DNA of 64,000 bases from Streptomonospora nanhaiensis (lineage in GTDB: Bacteria > Actinomycetota > Actinomycetes > Streptosporangiales > Streptosporangiaceae), in assembly GCF_013410565.1 (NCBI RefSeq), contig NZ_JACCFO010000001.1:4154001-4218000 (forward strand), written 5' to 3'. Shown piece after piece: positions 9,089 to 18,725 of this stretch. How positions within the stretch are numbered: position 1 is the first letter of the stretch; the number at the start of each line of letters is the position of its first letter. The notes beneath the pieces were generated by a model. It saw only the letters and a program-made list of their open reading frames with translations, did not search any database and had not been told where the DNA came from. Both the position numbers and the translations under genes were made by a program.

Positions 9089-10304
9089 GGCCGGCCCCCG
9101 CGCCTGGCCGGCCGACTCCGGATCCGTGCTGATCGGGCGGCTGCGGCTGCCCGCCTGGGCGGTCGACCTGCTGCTCGCGGTGCCGGTGGCCGCCGTGGCG
9201 CTCGCCGCCGAGTACGTCACCGCCGCCGGGCAGGGCCGGGCCGTCCCCGGCCACAGCGTCGCCCTGCTGATGGCCGGCGCGCTGGCCCTGGCCGTGATCA
9301 CCCGGCTGCCGCTGCCGGCCGCCGTGGTGATCGGCACGGTCAACCCGCTGTACTACATGCTCGGCCAGGTGGACTCCTGGGCCGCCTCGATCGCGTTCCC
9401 CATCGGCGTCATCCGGCTGGGCGCCACCGGCCACCGCGCCGCCGCCGTCACCGCCACCGTCCTGTTCATGGGCACCATCGCCGTGGGGGAGTCCATCCGC
9501 TTCGAGCTGTGGCGCGCGCTGTCCACCCTCGGCGGCGCCCTCGTCGTGCTGCTCGCCGGCGAGATCGCCCGCAGCAACCGCGCCTACCTGCACGAGGTCC
9601 AGCGCCGCGCCGCCGAGGCCGAGCGCACGCGCGAGGAGGAGGGCCGCCGCCGCGCCACCGAGGAGCGGCTGCGCATCGCCCGCGAACTGCACGACGTCGT
9701 GGCCCACCACATCTCGCTGATCAACGTGCAGGCCGGCGCCGCCGCCTACCGCCGCGACGACCCCGAGGGCGCCTACGCCGCCCTGGACGCCATCAAGGCC
9801 GCCAGCCGCGAGGCCCTGCGCGAACTGCGCACCACCCTGGGCGTGCTGCGCCAGGTCGACGGCGGCCCCGAACCTGCAGCGCCCACGGCGCCCGCGCCCA
9901 CCCTGGCGCGCGTGGGCGAACTCGCCGAGCACACCACCCGCGCCGGGCTGCCGGTGGACCTGCGGGTGGAGGGCGACCCCGTGCCGCTGCCCGCCGCCGT
10001 CGACCTCGCCGCCTACCGCATCGTGCAGGAGGCGCTCACCAACGCGCTGCGCCACTCCGGCGCCGCGCGCGCCGCCGTGTCCGTCGCCTACCGCGCCGAC
10101 GGCGTCAGCGTCCGCGTGGAGGACGACGGCCGCGCCGCCGGGCCCGTGGCCGAGGGCAACGGCCTGCGCGGCATGCGCGAACGCGCCGCCGCGGTGGGCG
10201 GCACCGTCCGTGCCGCGCCCCGCGCCGGCGCGCCCGGGTTCGCGGTCCAGGCGGACCTGCCCCTGGCACCGGGCGCGGGTGGTGCGGGCACCACCGCCGG
10301 GTGA
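8997..10304 (+). CDS. Two-component sensor histidine kinase (HisKA_3/NarL-partner type)
   Basis: The N-terminal half has five hydrophobic helices (from WAVDLLLAVPVAAVALAAEY to LGGALVVLLAGEIA), followed by a coiled linker rich in Glu/Arg. The dimerisation helix is RIARELHDVVAHHISLINVQ with the phosphoacceptor His near residue 231. The ATPase domain has the N box QEALTNALRHSG (about 343) and the glycine box GNGLRGMRER (about 386). The start is uncertain: GTG 8997, 9009 or 9126. The response regulator follows 139 bases downstream. The membrane domain suggests sensing of a membrane or envelope signal. Confidence 0.88.
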   Translation: MSPPVEPPDPRPPSRRRPPAPAPAPPAGRGEAGPRAWPADSGSVLIGRLRLPAWAVDLLLAVPVAAVALAAEYVTAAGQGRAVPGHSVALLMAGALALAVITRLPLPAAVVIGTVNPLYYMLGQVDSWAASIAFPIGVIRLGATGHRAAAVTATVLFMGTIAVGESIRFELWRALSTLGGALVVLLAGEIARSNRAYLHEVQRRAAEAERTREEEGRRRATEERLRIARELHDVVAHHISLINVQAGAAAYRRDDPEGAYAALDAIKAASREALRELRTTLGVLRQVDGGPEPAAPTAPAPTLARVGELAEHTTRAGLPVDLRVEGDPVPLPAAVDLAAYRIVQEALTNALRHSGAARAAVSVAYRADGVSVRVEDDGRAAGPVAEGNGLRGMRERAAAVGGTVRAAPRAGAPGFAVQADLPLAPGAGGAGTTAG

Positions 10305-10443
10305 CGTGGCACCCGGCCTCCTGCGCCGCTGCGCCTCCGCGGCCCCGCACCGCCGCCGCCGAACGCCCGCCCCTGGTAGGAAGGGGGTGCGGCGCCACCC
10401 GCGCCGCACCACCGCCCCCGCCCACCACGAAGGTGAGGACCGC

Positions 10444-11109
10444 ATGATCCGGGTGCTGCTCGCCGACGACCAGAACCTCGTGCGCGCCGGATTCCGCTCC
10501 ATCCTCGACGGCGAGGACGGGATCTCTGTGGTGGCCGAGGCCGGCGACGGCGCCGAGGCGGTGCGCCTGGCCGCCGCCGAACGCCCCGACGTCGTCCTCA
10601 TGGACGTCCGCATGCCCGTGGTCGACGGCCTGGAGGCCACCCGCCGGATCGCCGCCGACGCCCGGCTGGCCGCGGTGAAGGTCGTCATCCTCACCACGTT
10701 CGACCTCGACGACTACGTCTACGGCGCCCTCAAGGCCGGCGCCAGCGGGTTCCTCGTCAAGGACACCGAGCCCGCCGAGCTGGTGCACGCCGTGCGCGTG
10801 GTCGCCCGCGGCGACGCGCTGCTGGCGCCCTCGGTCACCCGGCGCCTCATCGGCGAGTTCGCCGACCGCGTCAAGGAGCCCCCGCCCGCGCCCCTGCTCA
10901 ACTCCCTCACCGAGCGCGAGCGCGAGGTGCTGGCGGGGGTGGCCGCCGGGCTGTCCAACGACGAGCTGGCGCGGCGGCTGCTGGTCAGCCCCGCCACCGC
11001 CAAGACCCACGTCAGCCGGGTGCTCACCAAGCTGCGCGCCCGCGACCGGGCGCAGCTGGTCGTCATCGCCTACGAGAGCGGCGTGGTGCGCCCGGGCTGG
11101 CTCGGCTGA
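10444..11109 (+). CDS. LuxR/NarL-family response regulator
   Basis: A 221-residue partner of the preceding kinase. The receiver domain has the acidic pair D8/D9, phosphoacceptor D54 (VVLMDVRMPVVDG), T84/T85 and K106 (FLVKDTEPAEL). The C-terminal helix-turn-helix is LTEREREVLAGVAAGLSNDE, then LARRLLVSPATAKTHVSRVL. The ATG follows AAGGTGAGGACCGC. All phosphotransfer residues are present, so it should be an active DNA-binding regulator. Its target is unknown. Confidence 0.92.
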   Translation: MIRVLLADDQNLVRAGFRSILDGEDGISVVAEAGDGAEAVRLAAAERPDVVLMDVRMPVVDGLEATRRIAADARLAAVKVVILTTFDLDDYVYGALKAGASGFLVKDTEPAELVHAVRVVARGDALLAPSVTRRLIGEFADRVKEPPPAPLLNSLTEREREVLAGVAAGLSNDELARRLLVSPATAKTHVSRVLTKLRARDRAQLVVIAYESGVVRPGWLG

Positions 11110-11529
11110 CACCGCCCGCCCTTCCGGCCTCTCCGCGCGCCCGCCGCCCCTCCGGCCTCCGGGGGACTGAAACCGCCCGCACGGGGCAGACGGCATAACA
11201 CAGGGCGAACCGCCGCGGGGTTACCCCGCCGTCACTGGCCGGACACGGCCGTCGGCACCGCGCGCTCTTGTGGCGCTCCCCCGGCGGGGCGAGACTCTTG
11301 TCCAAGACCCGTGACACAGTCGCCGGAGACGAACAACCATGCGGCCAGTGCCGAGTACGCCCGCACCGCCCAGGCCGCCGACGACCACGGACCGCTTCGG
11401 CCCGGCGCCGCGCCGGAGCGGCCGGAGGCTGCGGCCCCGGCCCCCGCGCGCCCGGAGCACCGGCCCCGCCCGCGCCCGCACGGTGCGCCGGCGCGCCCCC
11501 GGGGGACGCGACGCACCCGGAGCGCGCCC
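11110..11529. other. Gap before the kinase cluster; possible N-terminal extension of the kinase
   Basis: I see no separate gene here. A modest A-rich patch near 11168-11210 (TGAAACC, GGCATAACACAGG) may hold the cluster promoter. The kinase frame stays open back to a GTG at 11311 (MTQSPETNNHAAS), but that extension is low complexity and has no ribosome site. Confidence 0.4.
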
Positions 11530-13992
11530 ATGACCCACTGCACCGACCCCGCCTGCGAGGGCGCGATCGAGGACGGCTACTGCGACGTGTGCGGCATGGC
11601 GCCGGCCGCCTCGACGTGGGTGGTGCCCGCGCCGCTCGCGGCCGGCGGCTCCGCCGCCGCGGTCGCCGTCGTGCCCGGCCTCGGCGGGCGCCCGGCCGCC
11701 GCGCAGCCCGTCACCCCGCCCGCGGCGCCGAACGGCGCGCCCTCTTCGGCCGACGGGGACGGCGGCGCCGGCGAACCGTCCGGGCGGGCCGGGTCCGCCG
11801 ATCCGTCGGCGCCCTCCGAGGCGTCCGCCCCCGTGCCCTCCCTGCGCGAGGCCGCCCGCATGTCCGGCCGCACCGCGCCGCCGCCCCGCCCGCGCGCCAC
11901 CGCCGTCCTGGCCGACACCCCCCTCGTGGGCACCGGCCCCTCCTCGCGCGGGCTGCTGGGCCTGGGCATGGTCCAGGTGCCGCCCGTGCCCTACCGCGAC
12001 CCCGCCACCGCGGTCATGAGCGCCCCCGTGGTCGCCGAGAAGAACCGGTTCTGCGGCCACTGCAACGAGCCCGTCGGCCGCTCCCGCAACGGCCGCCCCG
12101 GCCGCACCGAGGGCTACTGCGGCTCCTGCCGCACCGAGTTCTCCTTCACCCCCAAGCTGCGCCGGGGCGACCTCGTCGCCGGCCAGTACGAGGTGCTGGG
12201 CCCCCTGGCCCACGGCGGGTTCGGCTGGGTCTACCTCGCCCGCGACCGCAACGTCAACGACCGGTGGGTCGTCCTCAAGGGCCTGCTCAACAGCGGCGAC
12301 GCCGAGGCCCACCAGACCGCCGCCGCCGAGCGCGCCGTGCTCGCCGAGGTCGAGCACCCCAACATCGTCAAGATCTACAACTGGGTCCAGCACCCCGACC
12401 CCCGCACCGGGATCCCCGCCGGCCACATCGTCCTGGAGTACGTCGGCGGCAAGTCCCTGCGCGAGGTGCTGCTGGAGCGCCGGTCCCGCAACGGCACCGA
12501 CGGCCTGCCGGTCGAGCAGGTCATCGCCTACGGGCTGGAGTGCCTGCGGGCCGTCCACCACCTGCACGCCAAGGGCCTGCTCTACTGCGACTTCAAACCC
12601 GACAACGTCATCCAGTGCGAGGAGCAGGTCAAGCTCATCGACCTGGGTGCGGTGCGCCGCATCGACTCCCAGAGCCGCGTCTACACCACCCCCGGGTTCG
12701 GGGTGCCCGAGAGCGAGCTGCGCGCCCTGGGCCCCTCCGTCAGCTCCGACCTCTACGCCATCGCCCGCTGCATGGCCGTGCTCAGCTTCCGGTTCGACTA
12801 CGCCCGCCGCTACGAGCACGACCTGCCGCCCGCCCGCAGCATCCCCGTGCTCGCCCGCAACCCCTCCTACGACCGGCTGCTGCGGCGCGCCCTCAACCCC
12901 GAGCCCGTGCTGCGCTTCCACGACGCCGCCGAGATGGCCGAGCAACTCATCGGCGTCCTGCGCGAGGTCCTCTCCGACAAGGACGGCCGGCCCCACCCCG
13001 CGCCCTCGGCCCTCTTCGGACCCGAACGGCCCCTCTTCAGCTCCGGCCACCTGGGCGGGGTCATCGACGAGGCCGACCGGCTGCTGCAGCGCCCCGCCCC
13101 CGCCGAGTGCGCCGCCGGGCTGCCCTACCCCCGCGTCGACCCCGAGGACCCCGCCGCCGACCAGCTCGCCAACATCGCCGCGCTGGGGCCCGAGGACCTC
13201 GCCGCCACCCTCTCCGGCGACAGCGACCCCACCCCCGAGTCCCGGCTCATGCTCGTCCGCGCGCTCATCGGCCTGGGCCGCCCCGACGCGGCCGCCGCCC
13301 ACCTCCAGGAACTGGGCACCGGCTCCGCCGACCACTGGCGGCCGTTCTGGTACTGGGCCGCGATCGCGCTGGCCGCCGGCGACCACGAGACCGCCCGCGA
13401 GCGCTTCGACGAGCTGTTCGACCACCTGCCCGGCGAGGCCGCGCCCAAGCTCGGCCTGGCCGCCGCGTGCGAGGGCCAGGGCGCCTGGGAGGCCGCCGCC
13501 GGCCTCTACCGCACCGTGTGGATCACCGACCACTCCTACGTCAGCGCCGCCTTCGGCCTGGCCCGCATCCGCCTCGCCCAGGGCGACCCCGCCGCCGCCG
13601 TGCGCGTGCTCGACATGGTCCCCGAACTCTCCAGCGTGCACATCGCCGCGCAGATGGCCGCCGTCAGCGTCCTGATCGGCGACCGCGACCCCGACGACCT
13701 CGACGCCGCCGTCTTCCACGACGCCGAGGCCCGGCTGCGCCGCCTGGGCCTGCACGGCGACGCCGGCCAGCGCCTCAAGGCCCGCGTCCTGCACGCCGCG
13801 CTGAACTGGGTCCTGGCCGGCAACACCGCCCACGACGGCGCCGACCTGCTCGGCGCGCCCTTCACCGAGGACGGGCTGCGCCGCGCCCTCGAACGCGTCT
13901 ACCGCGAGCGCTCCCGCCACGCCGAGGACGGCGTGCGGCGCCGCGCCCTCATCGACCTCGCCAACGAGGTCCGGCCCAGGACGTGGCTGTGA
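11530..13992 (+). CDS. pknG: PknG-like serine/threonine protein kinase
   Basis: The 820-residue product has three parts. The N-terminus has two zinc-binding regions: CTDPACEG with YCDVCG at residues 4-22, and FCGHCN with YCGSC near 173-200, like the rubredoxin-type module of PknG. The kinase domain spans about 214-490: glycine loop LAHGGFGWVYLA, VVLKG, catalytic GLLYCDFKPDNVIQ (about 352), LIDLGAVRR (DLG instead of DFG) and YTTPGFGVPE. The C-terminal third is helical TPR-type repeats. The start is ATG 11530, with GGAG nine bases upstream. PknG of mycobacteria controls glutamate and 2-oxoglutarate metabolism through GarA. Here its likely sensors, GlnX and GlnH, are encoded downstream. Confidence 0.9.
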   Translation: MTHCTDPACEGAIEDGYCDVCGMAPAASTWVVPAPLAAGGSAAAVAVVPGLGGRPAAAQPVTPPAAPNGAPSSADGDGGAGEPSGRAGSADPSAPSEASAPVPSLREAARMSGRTAPPPRPRATAVLADTPLVGTGPSSRGLLGLGMVQVPPVPYRDPATAVMSAPVVAEKNRFCGHCNEPVGRSRNGRPGRTEGYCGSCRTEFSFTPKLRRGDLVAGQYEVLGPLAHGGFGWVYLARDRNVNDRWVVLKGLLNSGDAEAHQTAAAERAVLAEVEHPNIVKIYNWVQHPDPRTGIPAGHIVLEYVGGKSLREVLLERRSRNGTDGLPVEQVIAYGLECLRAVHHLHAKGLLYCDFKPDNVIQCEEQVKLIDLGAVRRIDSQSRVYTTPGFGVPESELRALGPSVSSDLYAIARCMAVLSFRFDYARRYEHDLPPARSIPVLARNPSYDRLLRRALNPEPVLRFHDAAEMAEQLIGVLREVLSDKDGRPHPAPSALFGPERPLFSSGHLGGVIDEADRLLQRPAPAECAAGLPYPRVDPEDPAADQLANIAALGPEDLAATLSGDSDPTPESRLMLVRALIGLGRPDAAAAHLQELGTGSADHWRPFWYWAAIALAAGDHETARERFDELFDHLPGEAAPKLGLAAACEGQGAWEAAAGLYRTVWITDHSYVSAAFGLARIRLAQGDPAAAVRVLDMVPELSSVHIAAQMAAVSVLIGDRDPDDLDAAVFHDAEARLRRLGLHGDAGQRLKARVLHAALNWVLAGNTAHDGADLLGAPFTEDGLRRALERVYRERSRHAEDGVRRRALIDLANEVRPRTWL

Positions 13993-14083
13993 GCGCCCGC
14001 ACCGGCCCCGCCCGCCGCGCCCTGCCGCCCGCGCGCCGGGCCGCCGCGCCGTCCCGCGCCGCCCGCCCCAGGAGGTGGCCGCC

Positions 14084-15079
14084 GTGCTGGTGAAGTGCTC
14101 GGCCTGCGGGGCCGTCGCCGCGCACGGCGACACCTACTGCGAGGGCTGCGGCCACACCCTGGCCGGCCCCGCCGCCGCGCCCGCCGCCCCCTGCGCCCGC
14201 TGCGGCGGCCCGGTCGCCGACGGCGCCTGCGCCGCCTGCGGGCTGGCCCGCACCGGGCGCCGCGACCACGTCGAGGCCCGCGCCGGCACCGGCGCCGGGG
14301 TCAGCGACCGCGGCCTGCGCCACACGCGCAACGAGGACGCCCTGGCCCTGCGCGCCCTGCGCCGCGGCGGCGCGGCCACCACCGCCGCCGTGGTCTGCGA
14401 CGGCGTCTCCACCTCGCCGCGCCCCGCCGCCGCGTCGGCCGCCGCCGCCGAGGCCGGCGCCGCCGCCCTCGCCGAGGAGACCGCCGCCGGGGCCGGGCCC
14501 GCCGCCGCCCTCACCACCGCCCTGCGCCGCGCCGGACGCGCCGTCGCCGCGCTCGCCGGCCCCGGCCCGCAGGCGCCCGCCTGCACCTTCGTCGCCGCCC
14601 TCGTGCCCGCGCGCGGCCCCATCACCGTCGCCTGGGTCGGCGACAGCCGCGCCTACTGGCTGGCCGCCGCCCCCACGGCGGCGCCCTCGGCGCTGCTCAC
14701 CAGCGACGACACCTGGGCCCAGACCATGGTCGCCCTCAACGCCCTCACCCCCGAGGAGGCCGCCCGCTCCCCGCACGCCCACGCCCTCACCGCCTGGCTG
14801 GGCGCCGACTACGGCGAGGTCCGGGGCCGCACCGCCGACCTCGCCCCGCGCGGGCCGGGCGCGCTGCTGCTGTGCACCGACGGGCTGTGGAACCTCCTGC
14901 CCGACCCCGCCGACCTCGCCGCGCTCGTCCTGGGCGCCGGGCCCGACCCGCTGGACGCCGCGCGGGCGTGCGTGCGGCTGGCCCTGGAGCGCGGCGGCCC
15001 CGACAACGTCACCGCCTGCGTGATCGGGGTGCCCGCCGCGCCCCCGCACGGCCCCGCGGCCCGGGGCGGTGCCCGGTGA
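14084..15079 (+). CDS. PP2C-type protein phosphatase with N-terminal zinc ribbons
   Basis: The start at GTG 14084 is eight bases after AGGAGG. The first 55 residues hold two zinc ribbons (CSACG with YCEGCGH, then CARCGG with CAACG). A PPM/PP2C domain follows with the metal-binding motifs VVCDGVST, WVGDSRAYW, LLCTDGLW and GGPDNVTACV, so it should be an active Mn/Mg Ser/Thr phosphatase. It overlaps the next gene by four bases (GTGA). Its place right after a PknG-like kinase suggests that it reverses that kinase's phosphorylation. The similar zinc ribbons in the kinase, this protein and the FHA protein hint at a shared docking or folding role, which is inference. Confidence 0.88.
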   Translation: MLVKCSACGAVAAHGDTYCEGCGHTLAGPAAAPAAPCARCGGPVADGACAACGLARTGRRDHVEARAGTGAGVSDRGLRHTRNEDALALRALRRGGAATTAAVVCDGVSTSPRPAAASAAAAEAGAAALAEETAAGAGPAAALTTALRRAGRAVAALAGPGPQAPACTFVAALVPARGPITVAWVGDSRAYWLAAAPTAAPSALLTSDDTWAQTMVALNALTPEEAARSPHAHALTAWLGADYGEVRGRTADLAPRGPGALLLCTDGLWNLLPDPADLAALVLGAGPDPLDAARACVRLALERGGPDNVTACVIGVPAAPPHGPAARGGAR

Positions 15080-16419
15080 CCCCCCGGGCGGGCGGGCCCG
15101 CGTTCACCGTGCGCGTGGAGCAGAACCGGTACCTGCCCCCGGGCGGCACCACCGTGGAGGCGGTCGTGCGCGTCACCACCGCCCCCGCCGCCGAGCCCGC
15201 GCCGCCCCCGCCCGCGGCCGAGGTCGTCATCGTCGACACCTCCGGGTCCATGTACGGCACCAAGCTCGCCGCCGCCAAGCTCGCCGCCTGCGCCGCCGTG
15301 GACGCCCTGCGCGACGGCGTGGCCCTCGCCGTGGTCGCCGGCGGTGCAGGCGCCGAGGTGGTCTACCCGCCCGGCGGCGGTCTGGCCGCGCTCACCGACC
15401 GCACCCGCGCCGCCGTCCGCGACGCCGTCGAAGGGCTCACCGCCCAGGGCGGCACCCGCATGGGCGCCTGGCTGCGCGCCGCCGGCGACCTGTTCGCGCC
15501 GCTGCCCCCCGGCACCCTCAAGCACGCCATCCTGCTCACCGACGGCCAGAACAACGAGCAGCCCGCCACCTTCGAGCCCGTCCTGGCCGCGGCCGCCGGG
15601 CGCTTCGTGTGCGACTGCCGGGGCGTGGGCACCGACTGGAACGTCGAGGAGCTGCGCCGCGTGGCCGCCGCCCTGCTCGGCACCGTCGGGATCATCGCCG
15701 AACCCGCCCGCATGCCCGCGGACTTCCGCGCCATGGCGGAGTCGGCCATGGCCAAGACCGTCGCCGACGTCGCGCTGCGGCTGCGCACCCCCCGCGGCAC
15801 CCGGGTCACCGCCCTGGCCCAGGTGGCGCCCACCCTCAACGACCTCACCGCCCGGCGCGCCGAGGCCGACCCGCGCACCGGCGACTACCCCACCGGCTCC
15901 TGGGACGCCGACGAGAGCCGCGACTACCACCTGCGGCTGGAGGTGCCCCCCGGCGCGGCCGGCCGGCGCATGCGCGCCGCCCGCGTCGGGATCGTCGTGC
16001 CCGGCCCCGGCGGCGGCGAGGCCACCGCGCCCGCCGACGTCCTCGCCGAGTGGACCGCCGACCCCGGCCCGGCCGCCGAGATCAACCCCGCAGTCGCCCA
16101 CTACACCGGCCAGACCGAACTCGCCCAGGCCATCCAGGAGGGCCTGCGCGCCCGCCGCGACGGCGACACCGCGACCGCCACCGTCCGGCTGGGCCGCGCC
16201 GTGGCCCTGGCCCACTCCGGGCGCCACGCCGCCACCGCCGCGCTGCTGCGCCGCGTCGTCGAGGTCGACGACCCCGCCACCGGAACGGTGCGGCTGCGCC
16301 CCTCGGTCGCCAAGCTCGACGAGATGACCCTGGACACCCACTCGACCCGCACCGTGCGCGTGGGCGGGCGCGGCGTCCCGGCCGGAACCCGGGAAGGAGC
16401 GGCCCCACCATGCGGATGA
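15076..16419 (+). CDS. VWA-domain protein of the kinase cluster
   Basis: A 447-residue cytoplasmic protein with no signal peptide. The von Willebrand A fold has a complete metal-ion site: VIVDTSGSMYG (about 52-60), a Thr in GGTRMGAWL, and LLTDGQNN. The C-terminal 200 residues contain a beta-rich segment and a helical EIN-AVAHYTGQTELAQAIQ region ending in a short TPR-like stretch. Such proteins usually act as metal-dependent adaptors in phosphorylation cassettes with PP2C and FHA partners. The GTG start overlaps the phosphatase stop, so the two are translationally coupled. Confidence 0.85.
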   Translation: MTPRAGGPAFTVRVEQNRYLPPGGTTVEAVVRVTTAPAAEPAPPPPAAEVVIVDTSGSMYGTKLAAAKLAACAAVDALRDGVALAVVAGGAGAEVVYPPGGGLAALTDRTRAAVRDAVEGLTAQGGTRMGAWLRAAGDLFAPLPPGTLKHAILLTDGQNNEQPATFEPVLAAAAGRFVCDCRGVGTDWNVEELRRVAAALLGTVGIIAEPARMPADFRAMAESAMAKTVADVALRLRTPRGTRVTALAQVAPTLNDLTARRAEADPRTGDYPTGSWDADESRDYHLRLEVPPGAAGRRMRAARVGIVVPGPGGGEATAPADVLAEWTADPGPAAEINPAVAHYTGQTELAQAIQEGLRARRDGDTATATVRLGRAVALAHSGRHAATAALLRRVVEVDDPATGTVRLRPSVAKLDEMTLDTHSTRTVRVGGRGVPAGTREGAAPPCG

Positions 16420-17120
16420 CCTGCCTGGCCGGGCACACGCCGCCGGCCGACCCCCGATGCCCGGTGTGCGTGGTGCTCGCGGCCGCGCCCCTCAGCCGGC
16501 CCGCCGCCGCGCACGAGGACCTGTGCCCCGTCTGCGGCGGCGACCGGGCCGGCCGCTACTGCGAGGGCTGCGGCCACGACTTCACCGGCGCCGACCAGAC
16601 CGAGGCGTCGCCGTTCCCGCTGTTCTCCGAGCCCGTCCCCCTGCGCTCCGAACCGCCCGCCCCCCGGCGGCACACCCCGGCCGGCCACGACCCGCGCGGC
16701 GCCGCCGCCGACCACTGGTGGGCCATCATCACCGCCGACCCCGCCTACTACCAGGCCATGGCCGACCGGGGCCTGCTCGACCCCGACGCCATCGCGTTCC
16801 CCGCCCACGCCCCCCAGCGCCGCGTCCCGCTGAACCGGGCGCGCGTGCGGATCGGGCGGCGCAGCATCGCCCGCGGCATCCACCCCGAGATCGATCTGTC
16901 CGCGCCGCCGGAGGACCCCGGGGTCTCCCATGCCCACGCCGTGCTGCTGGCCCGCCCCGGCGGCACCTGGGTGCTCATGGACGAGGGCTCCATGAACGGC
17001 ACCACGGTCAACGGGACCGACCACCCCGTCGCCGCCAACGTGGAGGTCCCCCTGCGCGAGTCCGACCGGATCTACGTCGGCGCCTGGACGGCGATCACCC
17101 TGCACCGGCAGCGGGGGTGA
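16410..17120 (+). CDS. FHA-domain protein with zinc ribbon
   Basis: A 236-residue protein. Residues 5-60 carry cysteine pairs (CPVC twice, YCEGCGH). Residues about 145-235 form an FHA domain with RIGRRS, the SHAHAVLL strand and GSMNGTTVNG, the residues that read phosphothreonine. It overlaps the VWA gene by ten bases. In mycobacteria the FHA protein GarA is the substrate of PknG and inhibits 2-oxoglutarate handling. This protein is larger and I do not see the N-terminal ETT-type phosphosite of GarA, so the analogy is only suggestive. It probably binds a phosphoprotein of this cluster. Confidence 0.85.
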   Translation: MRMTCLAGHTPPADPRCPVCVVLAAAPLSRPAAAHEDLCPVCGGDRAGRYCEGCGHDFTGADQTEASPFPLFSEPVPLRSEPPAPRRHTPAGHDPRGAAADHWWAIITADPAYYQAMADRGLLDPDAIAFPAHAPQRRVPLNRARVRIGRRSIARGIHPEIDLSAPPEDPGVSHAHAVLLARPGGTWVLMDEGSMNGTTVNGTDHPVAANVEVPLRESDRIYVGAWTAITLHRQRG

Positions 17121-17126
17121 GCGGCG

Positions 17127-18620
17127 GTGGCCACGACCGACCGGCCCGGCCCCGCCCGCGCCGAACACCCCGCCGGCGACCCGGCGCCCCCGCGGCGCGG
17201 CCGGGCCCGCCCGCGGTGGCTGCGCCGGCTGGGCACCCGCGGCCGGCTGCGGCTGCTGACCGTGCTGTGCCTGAGCCTGGTCGCCGCCCTGTTCGCCGCC
17301 ACCTACGTGGCGCTGGAGCGCGCCCGCGACGGGCTCGACGTCATCGGCGAAGGCGAGGGGCGCAAGGTCGTGGAGACGGCCAACCTGTACTTCGCGCTGT
17401 CGGACATGGACGCCCAGATGGCCAACGTGCTGCTGCTGGGCGGAGACCACGACCTGGGCACCGGCCGCGACGCCGCCCTGGAGCGCTACGACGAGCGCCG
17501 CGCCACCGCCAACCGCGCGCTGCTGCACGCCGCCCAGCTCGCCGAGGGCGACCGCGTCGAGGAGGAGACCGTCTGGGCCGTCATGGACGGCATGAACCGC
17601 TACGAGCGCCTGGTGGCCGAGGCGCGGCTGCTCAACGACGCCGACGACGACCCCGCCGGCCCGCCCTCCGACGAGGTCATCGCCCTCTACCGCAAGGCCG
17701 CCGAGCTGATGCGGCGCGACCTGCTGCCCAAGGCCTACAACCTCACCCTCGAAAGCGGCGCGACCGTGCGCAGCACCTACGAGGCGAACAGCGCGGCCGC
17801 CACCGCCGGGATCGGCCTGGTCGCCGCCGCGGCCGCCGCCCTGCTCGCCGCCCTCGTCGTGCTCCAGGTCTTCCTGCGCCGGCGGTTCCGCCGCCGCTAC
17901 AACGCGTGGCTGGGCCTGGCCACCGCCGGGGTGCTGGTGATGGGCCTGGCCTCCGTGGCCATGCTCCAGCGCCAGTCCGTGCTGCTGCGCACCGCCAAGG
18001 AGGAGGGCCTGGAGTCGGTGCTGGCGCTGTCGCGCGCCCGCGCCATCAGCACCGGCATGAACGCCGACCAGAGCCGCTGGCTCATGGACCCCGACAACGC
18101 CGCCACCTACGAGCAGAACTTCCTGGAGGACGCCCAGACGGTGGTGTTCCTCGTGCCCGAGGACGGCGACATCCCCGGCAACCTGCACGGCTACACCACC
18201 GAGGTCACCGCCGCCGTGCCGCGCCACGACGACTACCCCGGCCGCATGCTCGGCCTGCTCGGCGAGGAGGTCGCCACGGGCGGCGGCGAGGGCGAGACCC
18301 GCGCCCTGCGGCGCACGCTGCGCACCTACGCGGCGTTCCTGCGCGCCGATGAGCGGATGCGCGCCATCGCCCGCGAGGGCGACACCGCCGCGGCCGTCGA
18401 CGCCCACATCACCGGACCCGACTCCGTGGAGGCGGTGTTCGCCGACTACGAGGAGGCGCTGATCGACCTGACCCGGCTGCACATGTCCACCTTCGACACC
18501 TCCGTCGCCACCGCCAGGGACGACCTCGCCGGCTGGAACCACGCGGTCGTCGCGGCCTGCGGCGCGTTCGCGCTCCTGATCGCGCTGGGCGTGCGGCCGC
18601 GGCTGGCGGAGTACCGCTAG
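17127..18620 (+). CDS. GlnX-like transmembrane sensor protein
   Basis: A 497-residue membrane protein with helices at about 42-62, 228-252, 258-285 and 471-490, and two extracytoplasmic domains rich in helical, acidic segments (residues 65-225 and 290-470). It has no kinase or HAMP motif. Size, topology and neighbours match GlnX, which in mycobacteria passes the aspartate/glutamate signal from the lipoprotein GlnH across the membrane to PknG. A Pro/Arg-rich cytoplasmic N-terminus precedes helix one. The start GTG 17127 is six bases after the FHA stop. Family assignment rests mainly on context and topology. Confidence 0.75.
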   Translation: MATTDRPGPARAEHPAGDPAPPRRGRARPRWLRRLGTRGRLRLLTVLCLSLVAALFAATYVALERARDGLDVIGEGEGRKVVETANLYFALSDMDAQMANVLLLGGDHDLGTGRDAALERYDERRATANRALLHAAQLAEGDRVEEETVWAVMDGMNRYERLVAEARLLNDADDDPAGPPSDEVIALYRKAAELMRRDLLPKAYNLTLESGATVRSTYEANSAAATAGIGLVAAAAAALLAALVVLQVFLRRRFRRRYNAWLGLATAGVLVMGLASVAMLQRQSVLLRTAKEEGLESVLALSRARAISTGMNADQSRWLMDPDNAATYEQNFLEDAQTVVFLVPEDGDIPGNLHGYTTEVTAAVPRHDDYPGRMLGLLGEEVATGGGEGETRALRRTLRTYAAFLRADERMRAIAREGDTAAAVDAHITGPDSVEAVFADYEEALIDLTRLHMSTFDTSVATARDDLAGWNHAVVAACGAFALLIALGVRPRLAEYR

Positions 18621-18725
18621 CGCGGGGGCAGACCAGGGGGCACGCAGGACACCACCCGTTCGCCGAGGCGGCGGCCGGCGCCGGCCGCGCCGCCCGCCCG
18701 GCCCACCACCAGGAGGTGAGCGCGG

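Noticed and set aside
11221-14133. 970-codon minus-strand frame over the PknG-like kinase
   Set aside because: The product is almost only Gly, Ala, Val and Asp in repeated patterns, typical of the shadow of a high-G+C gene.
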